A stretch of DNA of 64,000 nucleotides. Source: an uncultured Pelagibacteraceae bacterium. Its GTDB lineage: Bacteria > Pseudomonadota > Alphaproteobacteria > Pelagibacterales > Pelagibacteraceae. Below are positions 42,101-50,055 of this stretch, in pieces. The notes below the pieces were generated by a model. The model saw only the letters and a list, made by a program, of their open reading frames with translations. It did no database searches and was not told where the DNA came from. The position numbers were made by a program, and so were the translations under genes. The stretch's first letter is position 1, and the number at the start of each line of letters is the position of its first letter. Location of the stretch: NCBI GenBank assembly GCA_902581445.1, contig CACHOG010000001.1:186001-250000 (forward strand), in the 5' to 3' direction.

Positions 42101-43891
42101 ATCACACAAAAAACTTACAACTCTGGTTTTGCATCTATGTTGCAATCTCAAGAGGGTATTGTGGCACAAGAAAACTATAATGCTGCAAGAGAAGAGGATG
42201 AGGGAAATCAAACAGACGCTAATCCTGAAGTTACTGAACGACAAGATGCAATAGCACCATGTGATGATAGTGATGATTTTGCTGTTAATGGAACAGCATC
42301 TTGTTTCAGAGGAACAACTTTTAATTTCGATGGTATAGTTCTCGATTACGACGATGGAGATAGAATACCAGATGGAGTTTTAACAGCTACAGAAATAAAA
42401 GATGGAGTGGCAAAGTCTATACCAATTGCAAGCGCAATGATGAAAGATGGTAGTTTGCAAGTTACATTTAACGAAGAAAAAGTAATTAATATAAATGTGT
42501 CTGATGCTGAACCGACTGAATCTAATCAATTTAGTATCTCAACAGCATGCAGAGGTGCAACTGGAATAGATCCAATTTATGATTATACGCAGTTAGGTGA
42601 AACTTGGTCATCACCGAGAATATTTAGAATTCCTTCAGTATCTAAAACAAAAAGAGATGATGTAAAAAACGATACCTATGTGGCAGTGATGGGGGGTGGT
42701 TTAAGTAAGAATGATCCATGCGCAGGTTCTGCTCTTTTCTTAGTAAATTTAGAAGATAGAGATAACCCTGGTTCAATTTTTGGCGCAGAAGAAAATGGAG
42801 GACCTATAAGTATAGTTGATACCGATCCAGCTGGCATTACAGTGGGTGATAATGTAGAGCCTACACCAGGTGGAAGTGATATAAATAACTCAATACCTTC
42901 TACGCCTTTAGTTATTACACCAGATACAGCGTTTAATATTCCTTGGAGAGGAGCAATGGTTTATGTAAATGATCTTGAAGGAAAGATTACAAAAATAAAC
43001 CTTACAAGTTCACAAGAAAATGATGCAGATTTATTTGATCAAACAACATTATTCAAACTAAATGCTAGTACAGATAATGCAAGGTATAGCTATTTCTCAA
43101 TGGATGCTGGTATAGGTTTCACTGACAATCAGTTCTGGTTATTTGGTTCTACCGGTAATTTTACAGACTTAGGTGGTCAGGAGCCAGGATTAGATAATAT
43201 TTTATATGGAGTTAAAGATGAAGATTTTCCATTGTTCAATCATAATGCACGAAATTCCGGTGCACCTCACACAAAAGTTCCAAAAGGATCTGAAGATGGT
43301 TTTGTAATTAAAGCGAACCAAAATGCTGAACAGGCAGATAGTTTAGAGGATGCAGTTATTTGTAATAATGTTACTGGGGATGTGTTTGGTGATAAATGTC
43401 CTACACGAAACAAGAAAGCTTGGTACATAGCATTAGATAGAGATGAAGGTGGATCATTTATAACACCAAGACAATATAGAAAAGCATCTGCACCACCAAC
43501 TTTATTTAGTGGTAAGGTATATTTTCCAGTTTACCAACCACCTATTGGTCAAAATAAATGTAATCAAGGTAATGCCTACATATGTGTTACAGATGATGAA
43601 TGTGGTACGAACAAATCTCAAGGACTACAAACCAACGCTTCAATTGAAACTAATGTTGATAATAACACGGCATCAAGTACTGGTTCTCAAGATACAGTTA
43701 CCATTGGAACAGAAAATAATGCTTGTGCGTATATTAATGAAGGTGTGTTATCCGAACTTGTTGTGTTTGGAACCAATCTCTACGCTAACGTTGCAGGTCC
43801 AAGTGAAGACTCTTCTACACTTTATAGAGTTCCAGCCTTACCTGGAGATATAATTTCAAATAGAGGCGGTTGGAGAGACAGTAGTTATTAA
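39122..43891 (+). CDS. pilY1: PilY1-like pilus tip adhesin/assembly protein with vWA domain
   Basis: 1589-aa secreted protein. The ATG at 39122 directly precedes a signal peptide (residues 1-24). A von Willebrand A domain starts with the MIDAS motif DSSASMS (about residues 43-49) and includes a long beta-rich insertion before IVVGDGAM...[11 protein letters not shown] (about 560-610). The C-terminal half is the PilY1 beta-propeller: [54 protein letters not shown] and [14 protein letters not shown]. Acidic loops such as DYDGDCNIN and [11 protein letters not shown] are candidate calcium sites. Promotes pilus assembly and adhesion. Confidence 0.93.
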   Translation: [1589 protein letters not shown]

Positions 43892-43934
43892 TAACTATAA
43901 ATTAATTATAATAATTAAAATATAATTTTCTCAA

Positions 43935-44699
43935 TCAAACTAAGAACAAAAATATAAAGTCAATAAGTAATAAATAAAGAATACACCCAATTACTAAGTG
44001 GGGACCAAAAGGAATTTCAGTACTTAAATTTTTTGATTTTCTAATTAAACTTGGTAAAGAAAATCCTAAAGCTGTTAAAGATGAGAAAATTAAAATGAAT
44101 GGGATTGAAATCCAACCAAACCAAAACCCTAGAGCAGACAAAAGTTTTGCATCACCTAAACCCATACCGTCTTTATTTTTGATTCTTTTATATAAATATA
44201 TTAATAACCAAATTATAGAATATCCAAACACACCACCAATAAGAGAGTGAATATAATCCGGAAAGATAGATTGATTTAAATTAGGGTCAAATGATTTAAT
44301 AAATCCTATAGCCATTAAGCTATATGTTATTTGGTTGGGAATGATAAAATGTTTTAAATCTACAAAAAAAATAATAACAAAAGATATAATAAGTATAAAA
44401 AATAACAAAGTTGTAGTCGTTAAGCCAAATAACAAAAAAACAAAAAGAAAAGAAAAAGCGCAAATTGCTTCAACTAAAAAATACTGAAAGCTTATTACAG
44501 AATTACATGATCTACATTTTCCTTTAAGAATCATAAATGAAAAGAATGGAATATTGTCATACCAATTAATTTGCTTTTTACATTTTAAACACTTAGACCT
44601 TCCAGTAATAACGTCCTGATCCAATGGTAGCCTATAAATACATACATTACAGAAGCTACCCCACAGAGCTCCCAAAATGAATGCTGTAATTGATAACAC
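43935..44699 (-). CDS. pilD: Prepilin peptidase PilD (bifunctional type)
   Basis: 254-aa membrane aspartic protease that cleaves prepilin leaders and methylates the new N-terminus. The N-terminal GSFCNVCIYRLP, the two zinc CxxC pairs (SKCLKCKKQINWYDNIP and GKCRSCNSVIS), the first catalytic Asp in FVDLKHFIIPN and the second in GMGLGDAKLLSALGFW are all present. Eight membrane helices expected. It is the only pilus gene on the minus strand in this region, convergent with pilY1. Confidence 0.95.
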   Translation of the reverse strand: MLSITAFILGALWGSFCNVCIYRLPLDQDVITGRSKCLKCKKQINWYDNIPFFSFMILKGKCRSCNSVISFQYFLVEAICAFSFLFVFLLFGLTTTTLLFFILIISFVIIFFVDLKHFIIPNQITYSLMAIGFIKSFDPNLNQSIFPDYIHSLIGGVFGYSIIWLLIYLYKRIKNKDGMGLGDAKLLSALGFWFGWISIPFILIFSSLTALGFSLPSLIRKSKNLSTEIPFGPHLVIGCILYLLLIDFIFLFLV

Positions 44700-44802
44700 G
44701 GTCTATAGTTTGATTTGGGCTGTAATTTCTAATATACTATCAAAAACATAATGAATTAAAACAAGTGCATCTTGTAAATGAAGGTAAAAGTTAGGTGAAT
44801 AA

Positions 44803-46143
44803 ATGATTACTTCCATGGTGGAAAATTATCAAAAAAGTAATAGATTGCCAATTAAAAACATGTTTTTTGGTAAGAAAAAAGAATTGAAAAATGAGGTAGA
44901 GGATACTAGTAGCAAAGATTTGGCTATTGTAACTCAAATGAACCAGGAGTTTGCAAAGTCTCTTGATTTGAAAGAAACATTACAGAATTCATTAGAAGTA
45001 ATTATTAAAAGAATTAATGCGCAAGCAGCAAACATTTTTCTTATTGATGACAAAAGCCAAACATTTCAGTGTATTGCATCCAAACATCAAGCTTACCTAG
45101 AAGATTTTGAAATACCAATTACTCAAGGTGTAATGGGAAAAGCAGCAGTTATAAAAAAATGTATTAGAGTTGGAGATGTAAGAAAAGATGTAAGAGAAAT
45201 TGCAGAGTTTTATTTTGATTTAGACAACAAAACAAATTTTACTACATATTCTGTTTTATGTTCACCATTAATTGTTTCAGGGGAATGCATTGGTGTTATA
45301 CATTGTTTAAATAAAAAAACTGGCAATAAACTTTTTGAAGAAAATGATAGAAAACTTTTAGAAACTTTATCTGGACCAGCTGCTTTAGCAATTAGAAATG
45401 CAAAGATGGCAAAAGATTTAGTTGAAAAGAATAGAATGCAAAAAGAAATAGAAATTGTTGGTGAAATACAAAAAACTTTATTATCTCAAAACAAAAAAGA
45501 AAATTTTCCAATCGCTGGAATAAATATTCCTGCAAAAGTAGTTTCAGGAGATTTTTATAATTTCGCAGAGATTTCAGACGGAGTTTTTGGATTTGGTGTT
45601 GCAGATGTTTCAGGTAAAGGAATTAAATCATCTTTGTTAATGTCAAAGGCTTCAAGTCTTTATAGATGTTTAAGTAAAACAAATTTTTCTGCAGCAGAAC
45701 TTTTAAATATTTTAAATTCTGAAATATGTGAGACTACTTCAAGAGGAATGTTTGTTACAATGTTGATAGGAATTTATGATAGCAATAAAAAAGAATTAAC
45801 TTTAGCAAACGCAGGACACGAACCTCCGTTAATTTATTCTAAGAACGGAAACTTTTCTAATTTTGAAGAAGCAGGTCCACCACTTGGTATTGCACCAAAA
45901 TTTAAATTTAAAGAAACAAAAATTAATTTTTCTAATAGCTCAATGTACATTTTTACTGATGGTATTACGGAGATTAAAGATGCTGAAGGAAAAATGTTAG
46001 AGTCTCAAGGTTTCCAAAATTATATAAAGAAGTATCAAGAAGTTCCAAACAACGAAAGATTAAATAAAATTATTGAAGATATAATTAAATCTGGTCGGAT
46101 ACAGAAAGATGATTTAACAATTGTGGTTGTTGATGGTAAATGA
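44803..46143 (+). CDS. GAF-domain PP2C/SpoIIE-type serine phosphatase (RsbU/RsbP-like)
   Basis: 446-aa soluble regulator. A GAF sensor domain (about residues 45-205; NIFLIDDKSQTFQCIASKHQ and GVMGKAAVIKK) is followed by a short coiled linker and a PP2C-type domain (about 225-445) with metal-binding motifs SGDFYNF (about 248-254), GVADVSGKGIKSSLLMSKASS (about 266-286), LANAGHEPPLIY and FTDGITEIKD. Such phosphatases dephosphorylate STAS-domain antagonists in partner-switching; two STAS genes and an RsbW-type kinase lie 9-11 kb downstream within the same pilus cluster. AGGTG precedes the ATG. Confidence 0.9.
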   Translation: MITSMVENYQKSNRLPIKNMFFGKKKELKNEVEDTSSKDLAIVTQMNQEFAKSLDLKETLQNSLEVIIKRINAQAANIFLIDDKSQTFQCIASKHQAYLEDFEIPITQGVMGKAAVIKKCIRVGDVRKDVREIAEFYFDLDNKTNFTTYSVLCSPLIVSGECIGVIHCLNKKTGNKLFEENDRKLLETLSGPAALAIRNAKMAKDLVEKNRMQKEIEIVGEIQKTLLSQNKKENFPIAGINIPAKVVSGDFYNFAEISDGVFGFGVADVSGKGIKSSLLMSKASSLYRCLSKTNFSAAELLNILNSEICETTSRGMFVTMLIGIYDSNKKELTLANAGHEPPLIYSKNGNFSNFEEAGPPLGIAPKFKFKETKINFSNSSMYIFTDGITEIKDAEGKMLESQGFQNYIKKYQEVPNNERLNKIIEDIIKSGRIQKDDLTIVVVDGK

Positions 46144-46445
46144 TTGGTATAAGCAAGATAATGATTATATTTGGGATAATTCTTACAACTATTTTGTATT
46201 GGGCCTCAAGTAATGTCTGCAGATATAACTTTGCAATAGAAAAAAAATCAAATATATTAAATATAATTACTAATGAAATAGATCCTTCGTTATATCAATC
46301 AAGAAATTTTTACTTTAAAGAATTAAATTGCAATAAAGTTAATCTAGATTTTAATTTAGAGAGAATGATTAATAACTTTAGAACAATAACTGTAATGGTC
46401 TACCAAGAATTAAATACAGATATAAGAGGAAACCCTCTTGAATAG
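46140..46445 (+). CDS. Small single-pass membrane protein of unknown function
   Basis: 101-aa protein with one N-terminal hydrophobic helix (about residues 4-21) and a polar periplasmic or cytosolic remainder. It overlaps the phosphatase gene by 4 nt (ATGA), so it is translationally coupled to it. No family recognised. It could be a lineage-specific partner of the phosphatase. Confidence 0.65.
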   Translation: MIGISKIMIIFGIILTTILYWASSNVCRYNFAIEKKSNILNIITNEIDPSLYQSRNFYFKELNCNKVNLDFNLERMINNFRTITVMVYQELNTDIRGNPLE

Positions 46446-46996
46446 GTAAAATTTGATTTATTTCATAATTAATTCTTTAATTTAAAAAAATTTAAAAAAA
46501 AACAATTTAAAAGTGCATTATTTTTAAAAATTTTTCTAAAAATTGTACAATTTAAGGTAGAAAAAAAATTTATTTGTCAAATTTTGCATCTTTTGTGAAA
46601 ATTTTGAGCTCTAAAATAAAAAAATTTTTATAAAAAAATATCTCTAACACAAAAAGGTACTACTCTAACACAAAAAAAGTTAATTATTTAATAATTGTAA
46701 TTATTGTTGATTTTATTGAGTTTTTTGAAAATTTAAAAATTTAATATTCTCTAACACAATTTAAAAATCTGACTTGTGTTAGAGTTTTTAAAAATTGTGT
46801 TAGAGATTTGTAAATTTACCCCAATTTCAAAAATTTTGCTTAAAATTTTTTTTTAATTAAAAAGTGTTGATTTAATTGGATTTTTGCATAAATAGCCCAT
46901 TTTGGTCATGCAACTTATAGTTATGTGTTAGACTTACAATGATATTTGTGTTAGAGATTCGTAAATTTGTGTTAGAGAAAATATATTTAAAATGAT
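46446..46996 (+). other. 551-nt gene-free region upstream of the pilMN fusion
   Basis: The longest non-coding stretch in the window, in a genome where most gaps are below 100 nt. The left part (46446-46640) is A/T homopolymer-rich with nothing recognised. The right part (46641-46977) holds the 11-bp element array described separately. No open reading frame of credible length, tRNA or riboswitch was recognised. It presumably holds the promoter of pilMN-pilO-pilP-pilQ-pilB-pilC. A weak candidate is TTCGTA (46958-46963) with TATATT (46982-46987), spacer 18, placing the last repeat inside the promoter spacer. Confidence 0.7.
46641..46977 (+). repeat. Array of an 11-bp element in 21-bp-spaced pairs
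   Basis: CTCTAACACAA occurs on the plus strand at 46642-46652, 46663-46673 and 46749-46759. Its complement TTGTGTTAGAG occurs at 46774-46784, 46795-46805, 46946-46956 and 46967-46977, with a two-mismatch copy at 46923-46933. Three pairs (46642/46663, 46774/46795, 46946/46967) are direct repeats with a start-to-start distance of exactly 21 bp, two helical turns. Copies 3 and 4 face each other as an 11-bp inverted repeat with a 14-nt spacer. Copies 5 and 7 share further flanking bases, ATT(T/C)GTAAATTT. The regular geometry suggests cooperative binding sites for a protein. Confidence 0.9.
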
Positions 46997-49363
46997 ATGA
47001 ACGATCAAGACGACGAAAAAAAAATAGTTAACGAGGAAAGTTCTCAGTCAAATGATGAGAATCAATCAAAAATTGATTCAAATGATAGCACAAAACCTGA
47101 GGAGAGTTCAAATAAAGAGACAACTTCTGAGGGAAATGAGAGTAAAGATCAAAAAGTTGACCAAAATCAAGAATTAAGAGTTGAGAGCAGCACAAACGAC
47201 CAAGATTCTGGTTCTGGCCACCAAGTAATACATAAAAAAGATGGAAGATTACATATTTATGTAAGGCAAGATAAGTATAAAGGCGAATTAAAATCAAAAA
47301 ATTGGGTAGGTAGACTTTATATTGACGGAAAACAAAAAATTTCTTCTTCAGGTACGACGAATTTGGATGAAGCAATACCAATTCTTGAAAAATGGTACGA
47401 TGACGTTATTGCTGAGAGCGAAAGATTAAAAAAACAAAGTGTTCAAGCAGAAAATATTGAAAATCAAACAAGTGTTGAGGAAAATAAACCAAATATTAAT
47501 GAACAACCTGCGCCTACCGCTTCAGTACCCGAGAGTGTAGCTGCAAACCAAAACACAGAAAATAAAACTTCAGATCAAGCAACTCAAGCTCAAACAACAG
47601 AAAGCTCTGAAGTTTCAAAAACGGATCAAGTGAAAAGTAAACTAACAAATATATTTGGAAAATTAAAAGATATTAAAATTAAAAAACCAAATATATCAGG
47701 AATTAAAACACCAAAACTTTCAGCAGGCTCAAAAAATAATTTAAAATCTAAACTTGAAGGTTTTTTTAAATCTAAACTTGGAAAATCTTCCGTACAAGGT
47801 GAAGAAATTCTTGGTGTGGAATTATCTAACAAAGAAATTAGACTTGCTCAAATTTCAAGTAACAAAGCTAATCAATGGGTTTTAGATAAATTTCATACTC
47901 ACAAAATAGAAATTTCAGATGAAAGTACAGTTTTAGAAAACGCTGATAAATTTACAGAAGAACTTAAATTAGTCCTTCAAAAATATAAAATTTCTACTCC
48001 TAATGCGGCTTTGTCAATACCAGTTACAAGCGCGATAATAAGAGTTGTAACCGCCCCACTTATGAAAGAAGAAGAATTACAGAAAGCTATCGAAACAAAT
48101 TCATTGTGGGAAAACTTAGTTCAATTAACTGATAATCTTGATGACTATTCTATTTTTCATCAAGTAATAAATAAAAATGAAAAAGCAAATACAATGGATA
48201 TATTGTTTGTTGCTTCAAAATTAGCAGACATTAATAGTTATACAACAATTATTAAAAATGCTGGATTAAATCCAGTGATCATTGATGTAAAGTGTTTTGC
48301 ATTGAAATCTGCAGTAGATCAAATTAACCAAATTTCAAATAAAACTGAGGATGCGAGTTTGACTGCTGTCTTAGAGTTTGGTTTAGATGAAAATTATTTA
48401 ATGATATTGTACGATAATAACCCTATTATTACTGATATATTTTTAAGAGGATTAGACAGAAAAATTATTCTATCCTCACAAGATGTCGAGGAGAAAGAGG
48501 GACTTGTTAGAAGGTATGTAACACAAGTCAAACAGGCAATTCAAGATTTTGAGACTAAATACGAAAAAAGAATTAGAAATATTAAAGTAGTATCTGATAT
48601 TGAAAACGTCGACGAATATTTATCTTTCTTTAGGAAAAACTTAATGAATGTTGGGTTTAATCTTTTTGACCCAATCGAGGGTTTAAATGTTCCAAAGCAA
48701 TTTGAAGAAAAAGTAAATCTACCAAATAGATCATATCTTACAACAGCTATTGGTCTTGCATTTAGAAAATTAGATGTATTCGGTTACTATAAATTTGTTA
48801 CTGCAGTAAAAAATATCAACCTGTTGCCAAATAGACAAAGCATGTTCAAACAAAAGAAGATGAAGGCAATTTCTGGTTTTGCCTTCAAAGGCGTAGCTGC
48901 AACCGTTGCAGGTCTATACTTAATTTTATTTTCTTTATCATTTTGGCAAATTTATTCATATAACAAGCAATTATCTGATTATGAAAAGGTAAAAAAAATT
49001 CATGTTGAGAAAGGAAAAGAAGTTAAGGAAATTGATAAAGAGTTAAAGCTAATTGAGACCACATTAAAGTTGAGTAGAACTTTAAAATCAAACAAGGAAC
49101 TTACATATAGAGTTCTTGCACAAGTTGCTTCTAGTGTACCAAAAAGGGTAAGATTTGACTCTGTTGAATACAACGGGAAATTTAATATCACTATTCAGGG
49201 TATCGCGGCTACTGACCAAGACATTTTAAAATTTATTGAAAATTTAGGAAAACAAAAATTGATAGAACAAGCATCCTTGTCATCAATGAAACTTCCAAGA
49301 TCAACTGTAGGAGGAGCAACAATGAAAGGATTTAGAGTTTTTGTAAAAATTAAAAGAGGCTAA
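46997..49363 (+). CDS. PilM-PilN fusion with an N-terminal integrase-like DNA-binding extension
   Basis: 788-aa protein, far longer than PilM (about 350) or PilN (about 190). Residues 1-75 are acidic, Ser/Asn/Gln-rich. About 78-145 (DGRLHIYVRQ, NWVGRLYIDGKQKISSSG, TTNLDEAIPILEKWYDD) resemble by eye the three-stranded N-terminal domain of tyrosine recombinases. A low-complexity linker and a Lys-rich segment (about 210-262) follow. About 268-600 is the actin-like PilM (EEILGVELSNKEIRLAQIS, AALSIPVTSAIIRVV, LTAVLEFGLDENYLMIL). About 604-788 is PilN: KNINLLPNRQ, a membrane helix (about 632-652), a coiled coil and the ferredoxin-like domain. The ATG at 46997 lies 20 nt after the last repeat, with no Shine-Dalgarno. 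Heads the inner-membrane alignment complex operon. Confidence 0.88.
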   Translation: MNDQDDEKKIVNEESSQSNDENQSKIDSNDSTKPEESSNKETTSEGNESKDQKVDQNQELRVESSTNDQDSGSGHQVIHKKDGRLHIYVRQDKYKGELKSKNWVGRLYIDGKQKISSSGTTNLDEAIPILEKWYDDVIAESERLKKQSVQAENIENQTSVEENKPNINEQPAPTASVPESVAANQNTENKTSDQATQAQTTESSEVSKTDQVKSKLTNIFGKLKDIKIKKPNISGIKTPKLSAGSKNNLKSKLEGFFKSKLGKSSVQGEEILGVELSNKEIRLAQISSNKANQWVLDKFHTHKIEISDESTVLENADKFTEELKLVLQKYKISTPNAALSIPVTSAIIRVVTAPLMKEEELQKAIETNSLWENLVQLTDNLDDYSIFHQVINKNEKANTMDILFVASKLADINSYTTIIKNAGLNPVIIDVKCFALKSAVDQINQISNKTEDASLTAVLEFGLDENYLMILYDNNPIITDIFLRGLDRKIILSSQDVEEKEGLVRRYVTQVKQAIQDFETKYEKRIRNIKVVSDIENVDEYLSFFRKNLMNVGFNLFDPIEGLNVPKQFEEKVNLPNRSYLTTAIGLAFRKLDVFGYYKFVTAVKNINLLPNRQSMFKQKKMKAISGFAFKGVAATVAGLYLILFSLSFWQIYSYNKQLSDYEKVKKIHVEKGKEVKEIDKELKLIETTLKLSRTLKSNKELTYRVLAQVASSVPKRVRFDSVEYNGKFNITIQGIAATDQDILKFIENLGKQKLIEQASLSSMKLPRSTVGGATMKGFRVFVKIKRG

Positions 49364-49365
49364 TT

Positions 49366-50055
49366 ATGGACTTAAATATTGATTTAAAAAATTTAAAAGT
49401 CGAGGATATAAAAGAAAAAATTTTAAAGTTAGCAGATAAAAAAACTTTAACTAGAATAGGTATTGCGGTAGGAGCTGTAATATTTTTCTTAATCATTTAC
49501 TATGCAGTTTTAAATCCAATAGTTAATAAGAAAAAAATCCAATTAGATGACATGAACAAGAAAAAACAGGAAACTGTCGAATTTGTTCAACAAATTAAAT
49601 CAAAACAAAGAAAAATTAAAAAACTTAAACCTAGATATGATCAGTACTCAACTTTATTCCATTCAAAAGCTGAGGTTGAAGGCTTGTATAACACTTTAAG
49701 TTTATTTGCTGGAGAAAATGATTTAGTTATTTCGAAAATTGAAAAAAAAGAGATAAAGCAAGTTACCAAATCAGCTGCACTTGCCAAAGTATCTAAAGGC
49801 AAAAAAAAGAAGAAAAAAGCAAAGAAAAAAGGTGCAATTAAAAAAGAAAATGTGGCTTACTACACAATCCCAGTAGATTTTGAGATTACAGGTAATTTTA
49901 TTGGCTATATCAAGTTTAAAAGAGCTCTATCTCTATCTAAAAAAATGTTAAACTTTGACAAAGAGTCAATCAAAGTGGTAAAAGGGGATTCAACCGGGAC
50001 GATAAAAGTAAGTGGAACTTTAACGATAGTGGGGTTGGCTGATGACTTTTTTTAA
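49366..50055 (+). CDS. pilO: Type IV pilus alignment protein PilO with a lysine-rich insertion
   Basis: 229-aa bitopic inner-membrane protein: one helix (about residues 31-51), coiled coil (about 55-95) and a PilO-type periplasmic domain (YDQYSTLFHSKAEVEGLYNTL; ITGNFIGYIKFKRALS). Partners PilN and PilP. A lysine-rich insertion (about 145-165, with runs such as KGKKKKKKAKKKG) interrupts the periplasmic domain where homologues have a short loop, giving a strongly basic patch. Starts 2 nt after pilMN and overlaps pilP by 14 nt. Confidence 0.9.
   Translation: MDLNIDLKNLKVEDIKEKILKLADKKTLTRIGIAVGAVIFFLIIYYAVLNPIVNKKKIQLDDMNKKKQETVEFVQQIKSKQRKIKKLKPRYDQYSTLFHSKAEVEGLYNTLSLFAGENDLVISKIEKKEIKQVTKSAALAKVSKGKKKKKKAKKKGAIKKENVAYYTIPVDFEITGNFIGYIKFKRALSLSKKMLNFDKESIKVVKGDSTGTIKVSGTLTIVGLADDFF

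Noticed and set aside
39122-43891. Giant adhesin of unknown type
   Set aside because: The C-terminal half carries clear PilY1 propeller motifs and the vWA MIDAS, and it follows the minor pilin genes, so PilY1 explains it.
46641-46977. CRISPR array
   Set aside because: The repeated unit is only 11 bp, spacers range from 10 to over 100 bp, copies occur in both orientations, and no cas gene is present.
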